From Promerops cafer (taxonomy: Eukaryota > Chordata > Aves > Passeriformes > Nectariniidae): a stretch of DNA of 64,000 bases. The stretch lies in the NCBI GenBank assembly GCA_013398275.1, contig VZSE01010148.1, forward strand, positions 62,001 to 126,000, written 5' to 3'. Both the position numbers and the translations under genes were made by a program. The notes under the pieces were generated by a model, which was given only the letters and a program-made list of their open reading frames with translations, was not told the DNA's origin and ran no database searches. Positions 1-12,583 of this stretch are shown in pieces; the stretch's first letter is position 1, and each line of letters starts with the position of its first letter.

Positions 1-1838
1 TGGCTGCAAACTCCATCAGCGGAGCTGTCACGCGGCCGTTAGGAGGAAATGAATGTATCCCAAACGGACAATTTCATTTAGGGGGAGGGAAAAAAACTCC
101 CATGGATTGCAATGGATTAATGAGGCAAAGGGTTTACGTTTGCAACTTGATGGAAAATGTAAACATCCCGAGTTGTGGTATCATCCTTTTCCCTGAAGGG
201 TTGTTGGCACTCCAGCCACTTGCCTGCTGGAGGCACAGGTAACCACAGGCTGTAAAAACAAAACCTCTAGCACAGAAGCAGCCAGGGAATGGGCAGGGAA
301 AGGCATGGATCAGCTCAGCAACAGCGCCCAGCCACCACCTCTACAGGCAAAAAGATATTTAAATTAAGAGGAAAAGAGGATGGAGGGGATGGGGCTGTGC
401 AGAGCGAGATCTCCACTGGAGACATTGGGACTACCCAGCTTTTTGGGGATTTCTGATGACTGAGAGCTTAAAATCTCTTTGTAGGGTGTGCTGGTGAGGG
501 ATCCCAGTGGCTGGGGGCACTGGGAGTCAGTGCCCTCCTGAAGCCCGTGGGGTACATTCTGCCTCAGGCTCCTCATCCCTCACAGACACGGGGTACAAAG
601 CAATCTCATTTTCTCATTCTGAGGAAACCAGTGCGGAGAGATGGAGAGAGACCAAGAGTGCTCTTGTCCTGCTAACCACTGAGTGCTCCCGTGGTCACTA
701 ATAGGCAGAGGAACCCTGGGGAGGTGGGAAATGGGGTGGGGGGTGTCTCCAGAGACCGGGGACAAGCCAGGCTGGCTCAGGGCCACGCTCTGCTCCCACA
801 CAGCCAGAGGCTCTGCCTGCAGCTAGGCGTTGAGTCCCCTCCTAAGCTCAGCTACAAGGATTAACTGACTTGTTCCATTAGTGACCAAAAAGCCTCTTAC
901 CTTCAGGAAGTTCAAAAATGAAATAAGAACACACCAAAAAAAAAAAAAGAAAAAAAAAAGAGGTTGGAGCAGGGAATCAGGGAAACTTTCCCTGACAGTC
1001 CCCATGGACCCCAGAGCACCCACACCCACACTAAAATCCAGAGACATGTATTTGAATAACTACTAGAAAACAAACCAAATAATTTAAACCAGTTAAAGAG
1101 TCAGAACATTTTCTTCACACTATGTAAATAATTTATGGGCAGAGCTATAATAAAAAAAAGCCCTCTCCAGGCCTGTATCACAGGAAAATATATCAGGAAT
1201 AAAAGATCACATTTCAGACTCATAAATAAATGAAAAACAAAACCAACAGTAAACAGAAAGAGAAGTATTTCCTTCCCAGCTCCCAGAGCTGACACAAAGG
1301 CCCTCAATGCACTGGGCAGATCATGGCCAAGGGACCTTCATCCCCATCATCCCTGAAGGGATCTGATATCTCCTCCTCCTGCAGAGATGGAAACCTGGAC
1401 CCAAACCCTTGGCCCAGCCTTCTGTGTGGGATAGCCTTTAGATCCATGAATGCTGTGCTCCTACTCTCTGTGTAGCTCCTAAAGCCCCTAAGCACCGGGA
1501 AAGCAGAAAGAAGAGATGTCCCAGTGATGTGAGTGACAGCCAAAATGAATTTCACCCCTTCATGAAACTAAAACTTGACAAGAAACTGTTTCATTGTGTT
1601 TTAGCTGGGGCAGCTGACAGGGACTCTTGGCTTAGAGATGAATCCCTTGGAGGGGACATGATGTGACACAACTCACAGGCACCTCCACCAGCCCCCCCAG
1701 AGGATGCTGTGTGGGGTTCGTCCCTCTCTCAGCCCACCCCAGAGGAGCTCTGGTGTCCCCACGCTCAGCAATGAGGGTGAGGAGGCTCCCACCTTCCTCC
1801 CCAGCCAAGCTCCTCTGGCCATGGCTGATGCCTCGGAG

Positions 1839-2192
1839 TGGCTGCCTAGAACAGAGACTAGACAAGATTGAGAACATAAAAGTAGGTATTTATTAAAGGC
1901 CTTCAATAGATACACCTTGGGCAGTCAAAAGCCTCTGAGGGGCTACACCCAAGATGGACAATGATCATGAGTTTTGCAGGCAGATATCAGTTTCGTCTAT
2001 TTGCATATCAGGGGTTAATCCTCCAACTACAGTTTCAGGTGATGAAGTAATTTACCCCCAGTTTTCCCACCCCCCAAATTCACTTTTTTTATACTTTTCA
2101 GTGCCTGAGGCTGTGGTGTGTCCTTGGATCTCAGGCCCAGAGGGATTGTTCTGTCTGCCCAAAATGTGAAGAGAGTTAACTAACACTTTACA
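1839..2192 (-). mobile_element. Probable solo LTR of an avian endogenous retrovirus
   Basis: On the minus strand this 354-bp block begins TGTAAAGTGTTAG and ends GGCAGCCA, the TG...CA termini of a retroviral LTR. A TATA-like box (TATAAAA, rc of 2087-2093) is followed about 190 bp on by the polyadenylation signal AATAAA (rc of 1889-1894) and then a T-rich stretch, which is the U3-R-U5 order. The flanks carry a near-perfect 5-bp target duplication: cggag at 1834-1838 and tggag at 2193-2197. The single difference is a C/T at a CpG. No primer-binding site follows the U5 end and no polypurine tract precedes the U3 end, so I read it as a solo LTR left by recombination. A slightly longer 5' boundary, at 1826, is possible. 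The family is not assigned. No retroviral coding sequence is present. Confidence 0.75.
1889..1894 (-). promoter_or_regulatory. Polyadenylation signal AATAAA within the LTR
   Basis: The minus strand reads TTTAATAAATACC here, followed within about 25 bases by a T/GT-rich segment (TTTTATGTTCTC), the expected layout of a cleavage and polyadenylation site. It is in sense orientation with ASTN2 and lies about 380 bp past the exon 4 donor, so it could end transcripts that fail to splice. Use in vivo is not shown. Confidence 0.55.
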
Positions 2193-2274
2193 TGGAGTTT
2201 AGAGGTGTGCACTAATGCAGTACAGGATTGGAAAAACATAAAAGCTAAAAAGCTGAGGCATCGTGGCCACCTAC

Positions 2275-2424
2275 CTCGGGGCCGGCTGCGGCGTTTCCGC
2301 CTGCCCACGGAGGTGCTGCGCAGCGCGGGCTGCAGCTGCCCGATCTCGATGGGCGTGTTGGTGCGGAAGCTCTCCTTGAACTTCTGCATCAGGGACTCCA
2401 CCGTCTCCTGCGTCACCTCGGGAG
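2275..2424 (-). CDS. ASTN2: ASTN2 exon 4 (cytoplasmic loop, polybasic end)
   Basis: This 150-bp minus-strand exon begins with two bases that finish a split alanine codon. It then encodes PEVTQETVESLMQKF, KESFRTNTPIEIGQLQP and a basic tail, GRRKRRSRPR, and ends after the first base of a glycine codon. This is the conserved ASTN2 segment between the acidic region and the second membrane helix, inferred to be cytosolic. The acceptor is GGCCTTGCAG above 2424, and the donor CCCGAG|GTAGGT spans the 2275/2274 boundary. The phase is 1 at both ends, so skipping the exon would keep the frame. The human protein has a similar KRKRRSKSRGG end at this point, so the boundary agrees with the family. Reading past the donor stays open for 31 codons and stops at 2180-2182, inside a neighbouring LTR. 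Confidence 0.96.
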
Positions 2425-4919
2425 CTGCAAGGCCAGCAAAGGGGCTGTGGTTAGAAAACAGCTGGGCCACCGTGTCCCCACTGCCCATAAAAACCTTTCC
2501 TTGCATAAGCCAGGGTCGAGTCCTGGGGCAGGAGCTCTGCCAAGACCCTCTGGCTTCACCCACAGGGACCCATCCAGCACTTTTCAGATCTTACCAAAGC
2601 CACCCATACTAGAAAATTGTGAGTTTACAGAAACTGTGTTTTCCACGCTGCTTCCCAGCATTTTGGATTATTCCTTGCCTCTCCCCCATGTGCACTTGGA
2701 AGTGTCGTGCCCTTATCCAAGTTACAGCCTGAAAGGTTCAAACCATACAGGGCACTGAGATGGCTTTGGGTCAGGTTTAACTCCACACCAGAAGCTCAGA
2801 ATTGTACCCCAAACCTGGCAGTCTTTTAGGGCAGCAGGAAATCCCCAACAGGCAAGTTTGGGGTTATGGAATGATGGGAAGGCTGGGGTGGGAGTCAGGC
2901 AAAGTGCAGCTGATCCAGGAATGCTCTGAGCTGCAGCAAGATTCCTTGGGGTTTCCCAGAGGCTGCACCCACATGCTGAGATGCACCTGAGGTCAGGAAA
3001 CAACTTCCTGCAATGCCCCATGGCATGTGTCACATCATGCTGATATTTAAGCAACTCCTCTCCTTGCTCTCACACACCCTCAACTCAATAATGCCAAAAA
3101 CATTTCCCAGAACTGGAGCTCCCTACACACCTGCACAATGGGCAGCAACAGGAAATCATGAAACTACTCACAAAAAGGAAAGATGAAATTTGGGATCAAA
3201 AGGCCTGTCCTGCAGGACACAGAGGTCTCCCAGGTTCAACACTGGTTTGGCCTCTGTCAGGTTCTTAAATAAACTCATTAGCAGAACACAACCTCTGTCC
3301 TATCTCCATTTCCAGAGTGACAAAGTCCCCTCCATGAGCTCCAGAAGCTCCCTGTGCCTGCAGCACAGCTGTGTGGAGGAAGGCAGGGAGGGAAGCCAGG
3401 TCCTAGAGCCACCATATATCCCACTTGGAGAAGGGATAAGTGAGCACCCTGGAGCTCCCAGCCTGCCAGGAGTTATGGGCTGATGTATCACCCCATCACG
3501 TCTCCTGGATCCAGAGACATCAGATGTGCACGATGCTCCTCAGGCACCCGGCAAGCTCAGGGTGCAGAACTGCTCTGCACCACGGACACCAATTCCCTTC
3601 CCAGAGTGGTGCAGGGAATTTAGAGTTCAGTTGGAACAGAAGCTGGCCATGCAGAATGAGGCATTTGTAATTCTAGGCAAGGATTTCACCTAAACACAGA
3701 GTCTGCAGGAGACTGTCCAACATCCAGCCATGCTGCAGGGAGCAGAGAGCCCTCAGTACCCAGTGCCACACCAGGCCATGAAGCAGGTTCCCTTCCTTCT
3801 CCCTAAATCCCACAGGTGATGAGGTGATGTTCTCAGCCTCCCAGGGTGCTTTCATACCCCTCTGGGCTGCAGAGATGGCTCTGAACTCTGCCAGGGCCAT
3901 TGGGAGAGGGAGAACCAGAGAGCAGATCAGGAGAGCTTGGGAGAGGATCCCTCAGCCCAGTGCGGCCGTACTGGGAGACAGAGGGACAGCATCCATCCAG
4001 CCACACCAGGCAACAGAGAAACAAGGATCAAACCCCCTGCCTGAGTCAAGTGCCAGCAGTGGGAACCATTTCAGGAAAGCTCCAGAAGGAGAGGGAGCTA
4101 AGGGACCAGCTGTGTTACGTCTTTGAATTTTCCAGTACCAGGCTCTCCCAGGAACCACAGATCAAAGACAGAGCTCCCCAAAGCCCCCGACGTTTACGGC
4201 AGGCACAGCTGAATCCTGCAGCGTCAGATGCCCCAGCAGGCAGCATCACATGAGGAAAAAATATATCCAGAGCAGGGAAGGGTCTCCAAAGACCACCCAG
4301 TCCCAAGCCACAGCACACATCCCACCTGAGGTTCCAGGGAAGGATGCTGTGGCAGCACTGGGGTGGCTCAGCCTCCCGCTGCCGTGTTCACAGGGGGAAG
4401 CCCAACCCCGCAGCTCCCTGGCCCAGGAGAATGTGTGGGAGGGCCTCCCCTGAACAGATGGAGAGTTCTCCAGACCTTGGGGCTGTGTGACACAGGACTT
4501 GTGGACGTGGAGCAGGGAGCTCTGGAGTGGCTTGCACGGCTGAGGCTTATCTACCAAAAGCACGGAGGGAGGAGGAGGAGGAGGAGGGGACCATGCCTTC
4601 AGCGAGCAGCGAGGTCACAGCAGTGTCAGGCCCCTGCTTGGCTGATGGGACTGTGGTGACTGTACCCATCTGTGCCATGCTGGCACAGCCATCCTGAGGC
4701 AGCTGCTCCCACACCTCTCAGTGGAGCAAACAGCAAGAGAGGAGGAGTGGGGAGGGATGAGACAGCACTTGCACAGTCCACTGCACACCAAACTGCCCTC
4801 TGGGCCTCCCCACAGCAGCCCTTGGAGGTTCGAATGGTCAGGAAAGGATGGGAAGAAGCACTACTGTGTGGTAGACAGCAGCCTTAAAAATTTGCTATAA
4901 CTACAGGCCAGCCCTGAAT

Positions 4920-4984
4920 TGGCCAGGCACTTGGATTAGATGATCCGTGTAGATCACTTCCAGCTGAACTACTCTATTCTACAC
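4920..4984 (+). mobile_element. CR1 LINE, short 3'-end remnant
   Basis: The stretch has the CR1 3'-end pattern: a TGGATTAGATGATCC-like motif, then a degraded CTTCCAGCTGAAC, then the ATTCTA-type tail. Only the final ~65 bp remains. The sequence is diverged, so it is probably an old copy. Confidence 0.6.
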
Positions 4985-7576
4985 AACCCTGCAAGCCCCC
5001 CTGGACTGCCTGTGCCAAACGCAGGCTCAGCCAGCAGCTCCTGGCACCTCCACAGCACCCACACGCTGCTCCCCAGCACGACACAGCCACGTCAGCAGTG
5101 CCCAGGCACAGCTTCTGCCAGCGCTGGCCAAACACGACACACTTCAGGGGTGACAGGACTGTCCTCCCCTCCAGCAGAGCTTGCCAAACGCCTTCTCTTC
5201 CCTCCCCAGTTTCCAGGATAAATCCACCCGGGCTACTGAGCTCACATCTTCGTCACGGTGCTGGGACGTTCTCCTGGCAGCCTGGCAGAGGTGGTGAGAT
5301 CCACCCCGAGGTTTGGCACAAGGCTGTGATCTGCATGCCCCCACCAGGAGCAGGCTGGAGGGGAATCACGAGGCTCTCCGGCCCCTACAAAATCAGCTTC
5401 CCTCTCTGGCAGCACTTTAAGGACACAGCTGAAGGTCAGCCTACCTTTGCAAAGCACAGCACACATTCCTGACGAACACCTCCCTCCTGTCCACCCCCAT
5501 ATTCTATTTGAAAAGTGATTTGCTCTCCTTATGGCTCCCCTGTTTGTTTGCACGTCTCCCACAAAACAATTCCTACCCAGAGCCATTCTCTCCTCCTTCC
5601 TTTCTGGTGGCACAAATTGCAGTGGGAAAATACATTGCTTGGCTTAAAAATTACAACAACAACAAAAAAAGTAGTCATCAGCTGAACAATATGAGCGATG
5701 TTTGGGTAAAAATACATTGCAATGGAGATGGGAAGCAGCAGCATTCATTCCAGCATGGCCAGGAGAGCTGCACCCTCCCAGACACACTGGATGGGTACGG
5801 GGGGGCTGTTCTGGGGTCATGCCACAAGTAGGATCTCACCATCCCAGGAGGCATTCCCCATTTCAGCGTCCCAGGCTTGGATCAGTGCACCCACTCACAA
5901 GCCCTATATGAGAGATGAACTATTTGTGAGCCCCCAGCAGTTGCCCTTGGGTGTTGTCTCCACTATTCCAAGACACTCTCAAGGCACTAAAAAACCACTC
6001 TGACTATGCAACCTCTTCCCAGCCAGCAAAGCCAGGCAGCGATGGAAATACCCCTTAGATCTAGGAAAAAAGCTCTCAGATTTGCTGAGGTGTTTTAGTC
6101 TTCAGACATGGCCTTGAGGACCCCAGTGGAGCAGCTTCTCCCCAAATCAGGCTCAAACCTCAAGGTGCCATTGGGTGGTGGGAGAGCTGGATAGTCCTAC
6201 AGCTTGGGTTTTGCATTTTGTTAAAACTGAGCAGTGAGATTTAAGGTCTGCAAAGGTGCTGGCTTCCCTGAGCCTCAAAGTCTTTGGTGTCTGGCTTAAA
6301 GGTTCTTTTCCAGGAGCCACAACCATCCATGCTCTCCTCACACAACACCTGCACTGCCACAGCTGCAGGAGGACGACTGGCAAGGCACCAGCAGCTTCTA
6401 TCAGAGCTTCCCACGCTAGGTATGGACTAAAGCCTATTTTTATAAAATACAGTTTTTTAAGCATCTGGTTTTCCCATTCCTCTCTTTGATTTCTGGCTGT
6501 CAGAAGGCAAGTTATTGATCCCTCAATATTAACAGTGGCCACAATGGTCCCAGAGTTTCAGGGAGAGGAATAACTCCAGAGCTTCTCAAGAGTTGCTCGA
6601 CTGAGCATTTTGCAACAAGACCAACTCAATCAAGGATTAAATGGAAAAAGTTTGGGCACAATTGGAAGCCAAGGTCAGTGGGGTTTTTACCTCCTGACCC
6701 ACATGGTCACATGGAGGATGCAGCCCCCTCACCTCAGACACTGGCTCTTCTCAAAGCCTCTCCTGCACTTTCACCTTTCATTGACTACTTCCAGTATTTA
6801 TCAAATAATTTGCTTTTTCTAGTCACAGGGCAGAGGAATCTCCTGGGAACCACTGACGTGGGCTCTAAAGGTCTAATACATCATCACATCCCTAATGCAC
6901 CATGGGAACACCAGGAAAGTGCCAGTTTAATAATATTATAATTATTTCCTCCAAATCAACCCCCTGATATTCAGCAAGCTCATTTTGATGTTTCTGGATC
7001 AATATTTTAGAAATTTCTGTTCCACAAAGTATTTCAAGAAATTGACTTTCTGATCCCATTTTGGAACAAGCTCGAATTTCACAATACTGGAAGTTTTCCA
7101 CATGGTGGAAACCCTGATTTCTCTCCAGCTCTAAATAATGGGTGTTTGTTGCTTTTCCAAGCATGAAATAACTAACAGTGTTTGTTCTGAGACTGGGGTG
7201 TGGACTGATTTTCAGCAGTGCCACCCTGAAGGCACCGAACTCCACAAAGCACAGAGCTTTAGTAGCATAAAATTAGGTAATGACACTGATGCTGATGTGA
7301 TGACAGTGGGAGAGATTTGTACAACAGCTTCACACGCACTCGGAGGAAAACACACCTGGAGAGCCACATCCTGCCACAGAGCACAGAAACATGGCAAAGG
7401 CAGGAGGAACACTGGGAACTTCACCCCTCCATGTGTTCCTCCAGCCACCAAACCTCTCTCAAGCAGGAGGGCCTGTCCCCTTTGGTCCCCTGATCTCCAG
7501 CAGTCCATGTCAAGTGCCACATGCAGCCACTGTGTCCAAGAAACACAGGGAAGCTGCTGGTTGCATTCCACAGCCA

Positions 7577-7680
7577 ACTCGGGACATATATATCTGTTTT
7601 ATTTAAATACTTATACATAAATATATCTCCATTTATACACTTTTATTTAAATGTATATCTCTATATATGGATATATACAA
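7577..7680. repeat. AT-rich low-complexity stretch
   Basis: This is a succession of ATATAT, TTTATTTAAAT and TATACA motifs. A second AT-rich patch with repeated ATTAATAAAT lies at about 7850-7960. Confidence 0.75.
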
Positions 7681-9239
7681 AAAACATCAAAAGCAGGGAT
7701 GAAGGAGGATCTCCAAAAAGCTCTTTTACCAAGTGGGGTTCTCAAGCACAGCAACAGAGGGAGAGAGGAGCCCAGGAGCATTTTGAAAACAGCCTCGTTG
7801 ACTTTTTCTTTCTTCTCTCTCCTGGCCCTTTTTGTTGAGTTTTAAAATAGAGGCTGTATACATTTTTTTAGCACAGCTATTAATAAATTAATAGATTATT
7901 ATATACATTAATAAATCTGTCGCTGTAAAAATAGATCTTTATACGCAAAAGTCTGATTTCAATTGCAAATTGGAGGGGGAGGGAAGCAGAAGAAGAGATA
8001 AAGTTTTATTCAAGATGTCTCCTTTGAAGGAAACTGAACAAATGTACTTTTCCTCCTTCATATATTCATGAGATGACTGCTTCCCTACCCCGTTCTCCAC
8101 CACCCTCAGCTCTGGGCTCGGAGCCAGCACAGCCCTTATCTGGTATGAGGCAGGGAAAAAAAAGTCCTGATAGGATCAGAAGTTTTCAGTAGTTTAACAA
8201 ATCTGGGAAAAAGTCTCCACTGGGTTCTAATAAAGCTTTAGGAGTGCGTCAGGAAAGGGGATGCCGGGAAAGGCTGGTGTGCAGTGGGAGGGGGATGGAG
8301 AACAGCACCCTGCAGTGGGGACAGGGACTCCAGGGCACCCCAAAACCCTTCTGGACATGCACCCACTCTTTGCTTTTTGCCTTTATTGCCAAGCTTTGCC
8401 ATTTCCCCCATCTGCAGAGAGCAGGAGAGCACATCTGCAGCTCCCATCCTCACTGCAGCTGGGTGGGCAGGAACTGGCAGGACCCCCATGGCACTGGGAA
8501 GGGATGGGCAGAGCGGGAGCCCACGGCAGCACCCAGCCAGCACCGGCTGCCCTGACCCTTCTTCATCCTCTCCCCAGTCATGGCGCCCCGTCACTTCCCA
8601 GCTAATTGCCTCCACTCATGTGTGCAAACTCACCGTTTACCAGAAAATGTCACGGAATGTTAATTTCGTTCGGAATGCGCTTCCATTTTTTTATGATGGG
8701 AAATGAATGAGCATTGTATTAATAGCATAATTTCCAACTCCAACCACAGTCACGGCCCCGCGGATGGAGGCTGTGAGTTACTCGTTGCCCTGCACCTTCT
8801 CTGCCCCTCCAGCTCCCTCCTTTCCCTCCCCACTACTCCCCCCACTTCTCCTGTTGGTAATTAAGATAATGCAATGTAATTATAAACATATTAGGAAAGA
8901 TCAAACGCTGAAGAGCTTCGGTCCAACAGTCCCGCCTCTGCCTCACACCTCTGCCTGGAGAGCACCTCCCAAAAGTTGATGGGTCCCTGCACTCCTGGGG
9001 CTGCTCCAGCTGCTCCTTCCCAGGAGCTGTTTCTGGCCAGGAAACCCTCAGCTCTTCAACGGGGGCAAAGACTTTCTACACACCCCTCCTCTAACATGTA
9101 CAGGGCATTTATTTCTTTATCCCATTTGTCCTGCAAGGAGAAACCTTTGGTGGTGGGATGCTGCCCCATCTCCCCCTGCCCCAGCACTGAGGATGTCCAG
9201 TCCAACAGAGACTCCATTTCCCATTTTCTCAGCTCTAAT

Positions 9240-9260
9240 AAAACCTTAACTTAAGGTTTT
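9240..9260. repeat. Perfect 21-bp palindrome
   Basis: Arms AAAACCTTAA and TTAAGGTTTT flank a single central C. The arms are identical in reverse complement with no mismatch. Confidence 0.8.
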
Positions 9261-10837
9261 TTATGAGACATCATAACTTTTTTCTTAGGCAGCGAGCAGA
9301 GAGGATGAGGGAAGATGGGCAGACCCTCGGTACCAGCTAATGCTCCTCAAGTTATCAAATAATTGAAAAGTTAAATAAGAACACTCTGGAGGAAGCTTCC
9401 TGATTTGGTGCTAATGGGCACACAGAACAGTCGGGGCTAATGTTGCATGGAGGAGAGACACTGGCTCGAGAGCACAGTGCTGACCTCCAGCTCCCTCTCT
9501 CCACCACACAGCTCCTGCAGCTCTGCAGAGCCAGAGGAGACACTGCTCCATGGAGCCAGCTGGGGCAGGGACTCACTAAGGGCAGGGGAAAGTCCCATCC
9601 CCATCTGTCTGAGGAGCCACTGCTGGGGGACAAACCTGGAGGCAGCAGCACTTTGGCATCTGTCAAGTGAGTGTGAGCAAGTGCCAGCGCCCCAAAGGAT
9701 GGGTGTGGGCAGGACAGGGCTCCAGGAACAGCCACAGCTGGCCAATACGGGTGGGAAATGTGGCACAGTGGATCCTGTCCAGTCTCCACCGCTCCCCAAC
9801 TCCGTGCTCAGCAGCATGGTGCAGAATGAACCTTTTAGTTAGAAAATACATTTCCTCTGCCCAGCGGGCAAGGTGACATTTTTCACAGTACTGACAATGC
9901 TGTGCCACATGCCAGGATGAATGAGGGAGCGATGCCAACCCAGAGGAGAAGGACAAACTACCAAAATCTCTCAAAGCTGGGAGCTTCAGCTCCAAAAGAA
10001 GCACCAAAAGGACCAACAACCTCCTGCACTGGGCAGCACATGGGTGGAGGCAGCAGGCAGGAGAGAATGAGCTCAGAGCTGGTTTGTAGGCTCAGGATAA
10101 GACTTGGGAACACCCAGAAAGCCCAGGATATCAAAACCAAACCTATTCCAAGCCACGCAGGTAAAGAGGTGAGGCTGAGCACTGCTACACTCACAGGACC
10201 CAGTGGGAGAGTCACAGCAAACGCCGTAACTCAGCGGGGCTGTCATAAAGGATTGATTTGAAGCACCTTGTTAATAAGTTTCCTCTCCCACTGGTCCTTC
10301 AGGGAGGTCAGTGCCTAATGATAAATGGGGCTGGAAGGTGCCTCTAGACCCGGTATCAGCACAGGTGCCCAGCCTCAATCCATCTTCCTTAGGAGCCAGC
10401 TGACAAAGCCGTCTCGCTGCCGTAGCCAGGTAAAACACAAGCGATGGGAAGAGGACACGCAAACAGAGTGAAGAGTTGGTGCTGCAGCTGCCCTCCCTGC
10501 TCCCTTCCCCATAAAACAAGTCTGGGATGGAATGATGGGGAAAAATCTCCACATGCCAACTGGTGGAGCCACAATGCCCTCAAAGGCAAGGAGAAAAAGG
10601 GTTGAGCACTGTGGTCTAAGACAAACTCATCACCTGCTCAGGTGACAGGATTCAGAGCAGCCTCAGCTCTGAGCCCCACATCCCTAGGGCTGAGTCCTAA
10701 CCAGCATCTATATACTTCCAGTAGAAAGAGGGAACATTGTGGGATTGTTCTCCTTCATCCCACATCCTCTTCTGATCAATCTGACTTCAGAAACCAGTGG
10801 CAGGTTTTCACTCCATGCTGATACCATGGAAGCACCA

Positions 10838-10980
10838 TTCCTGGAAGTGTCCAAGGCCAGGCTGGACAGAGACTGGAGCAACCTGCTCTAGTGGAAGATG
10901 TCCCTGCCCATGGCAGGGAGTTGGAACCAGATGGTCTTTTAGGTTCCTTTCAACCCAAACCATTCCAGGATTCTGTGACA
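10838..10980 (+). mobile_element. CR1 LINE 3'-end fragment
   Basis: It contains the CR1 landmarks in order: GGAAGTGTCCAAGGCCAGGC, a GTGGAAGATGTCCCTGCC block, CCATGGCAGGG, then ATGGTCTTTTAGGTTCC and a closing GGATTCTGTGA. It is 5'-truncated, which is normal for this family, and has no coding capacity. Confidence 0.85.
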
Positions 10981-12249
10981 GCCCCGGTCAGAGCTGAAAC
11001 TCTCCCAGGTCCTCTGCATTGCACACAAGATGCAGCCCAGCCAAGAAACTCAGGAGAGGCAAGGACACCTGAGATCCCCCAAGGCAAGTAAACAACCATC
11101 ATATTATTTTTTTAGATCTTCCATCAAGGGAAGAAAAAAAAAGAGAGAAAAAAATAGTCATCTTGAAGATAATCCTGGTCAACAACTGTCCCACAGCCAA
11201 GCTACACCTTTAAATAATGTAGTGCTTTATCAAACATTCATAGTGATGCACAAAGTGATGAACAATGCGTGCCTGGCATTTATATAAATATAGCTCCTGA
11301 TGGCTTATTTTCCTTGGACAGCCAACACTTCACAGCTTATCTTCTGTGATCTTGTGATTTTGCCTGGATGGAAAACACTTTGGACACCTGGGGAATCAGG
11401 ACTCCTGCACATGAAACTGCCATGACATCCCCGCTGGGCATCTGCAGCCCCACAAAACTCCACAAAAATCCTCATTCCAGAGCTGCTGCTGACTTGAGAA
11501 GCCAAAAGTCATGCAGCTGTGGCTGGAAGAGAGGGCAACCAAGGGTATTCTTCAACATGGGATGTTGTGGAGTGTCAGGGTGAGACCAGTCCAAGCCTTG
11601 CAAAGCAGGAGGACTTCACAAATCCAGCATCTCTTCAGGATGCTCAGCAAAATGCTGGCATAATAAACCACCCAGTTTCTGTTCCAGTCCCTATGGCACC
11701 ATTCAAAGCCACTTTTCCAAATGCTTCTTCCCTCCTCTGTCTCACAAAATTAATGAGCAGGTTGTAGCAAAGAGAGAAGAGAAAAACATTAAAACTTAAC
11801 AGGAGCCCACCCCACCAGCCTCTTCTCCACAGCAACAGTTGCCATGGAAGAGCCCTGGCTGACCCTAGATATTTAAACCTTAATTAGTCATTAAGCATGG
11901 GCCACAAAACCCATGAGGTGGGGGCTGCAGGACCAGAGGAAACCCCCAAACCCCAGGAGCTTCCCTGTCCCTTCTGTGTCATTCTTAGAGGCAGGAGTAT
12001 GTGGGATACGGCTCTTGTGGGAGAGATGACCTGGGTGTGCTACCACACATCCCTGATGCTGCTTTGATCCACTTTCTTGGGGGTGTAAGGGAGGGGGACT
12101 GTGCCCCATAGCCCTGCCATTCCCTCCTCCCCCATTGGGGAGGACAGCCCAGATTTGGGGTGGAGGTAACCATTTCAATGGGATGATAAAAAAACCCTAG
12201 AACTCCAGCCTGACACCTCTCCATGGAGATCTCCAAAGGCAGCTAAAAC

Positions 12250-12500
12250 ATTAATGTATTAATTATGACTGTGTTTATGTCTGCAAAACACAGCTTTTCC
12301 CTGGCAGGTCAGGACATTTTCATATCCACACTGAAGCCTGAGCTGGCATCAGCACAGAGCCAAAGACCTAATGGCATGTCTGGTGTAATCTCTGTAACTG
12401 GGGCCCTCATTCTCTTCATTAATGCATTCAATTCAGTTACAATTGAACATGCTGGACTTGCAAACAGCTTAAACGTCTCTATTAACTAGAGACACTACCT
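12250..12500. other. Candidate conserved noncoding element
   Basis: This AT-rich island holds ACATTAATGT, TTAATTATGA, ATTAATGCATTCAATTCAG and further ATTA cores of the kind bound by homeodomain proteins. It has no repeat signature and no coding potential. Calling it conserved is inference from texture only. Confidence 0.3.
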
Positions 12501-12562
12501 AAGCATGTCTGGAAGTTCTTCCCTGAATTAGGAGCCAATTCCTGCCCTGTCGAGCCCCCACC

Positions 12563-12583
12563 TTTTTTTTTTTTTTTTTTTTT
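12563..12583. repeat. T21 homopolymer
   Basis: This is an unbroken run of 21 T. It is not obviously the tail of a retroposed copy, because no CR1 or processed-gene sequence adjoins it. Confidence 0.9.

Larger units (their letters stand above)
1..2274 (-). other. ASTN2: ASTN2 intron after exon 4 (5' part; runs off the window)
   Basis: This is intronic by position, beginning at the GTAGGT donor of exon 4. Apart from the solo LTR (1839-2192) it holds an A-rich tract near 935-960 and otherwise unremarkable mixed sequence. Short open frames here have no recognisable domains. Confidence 0.85.

Noticed and set aside
4829..4845. GGTTCGAAT motif suggesting a tRNA T-arm
   Set aside because: No acceptor, D or anticodon stems can be arranged around it.
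7138..7620. 160-codon plus-strand frame
   Set aside because: No domain or composition typical of protein. It overlaps AT-rich low-complexity DNA at its end and competing frames on the other strand.
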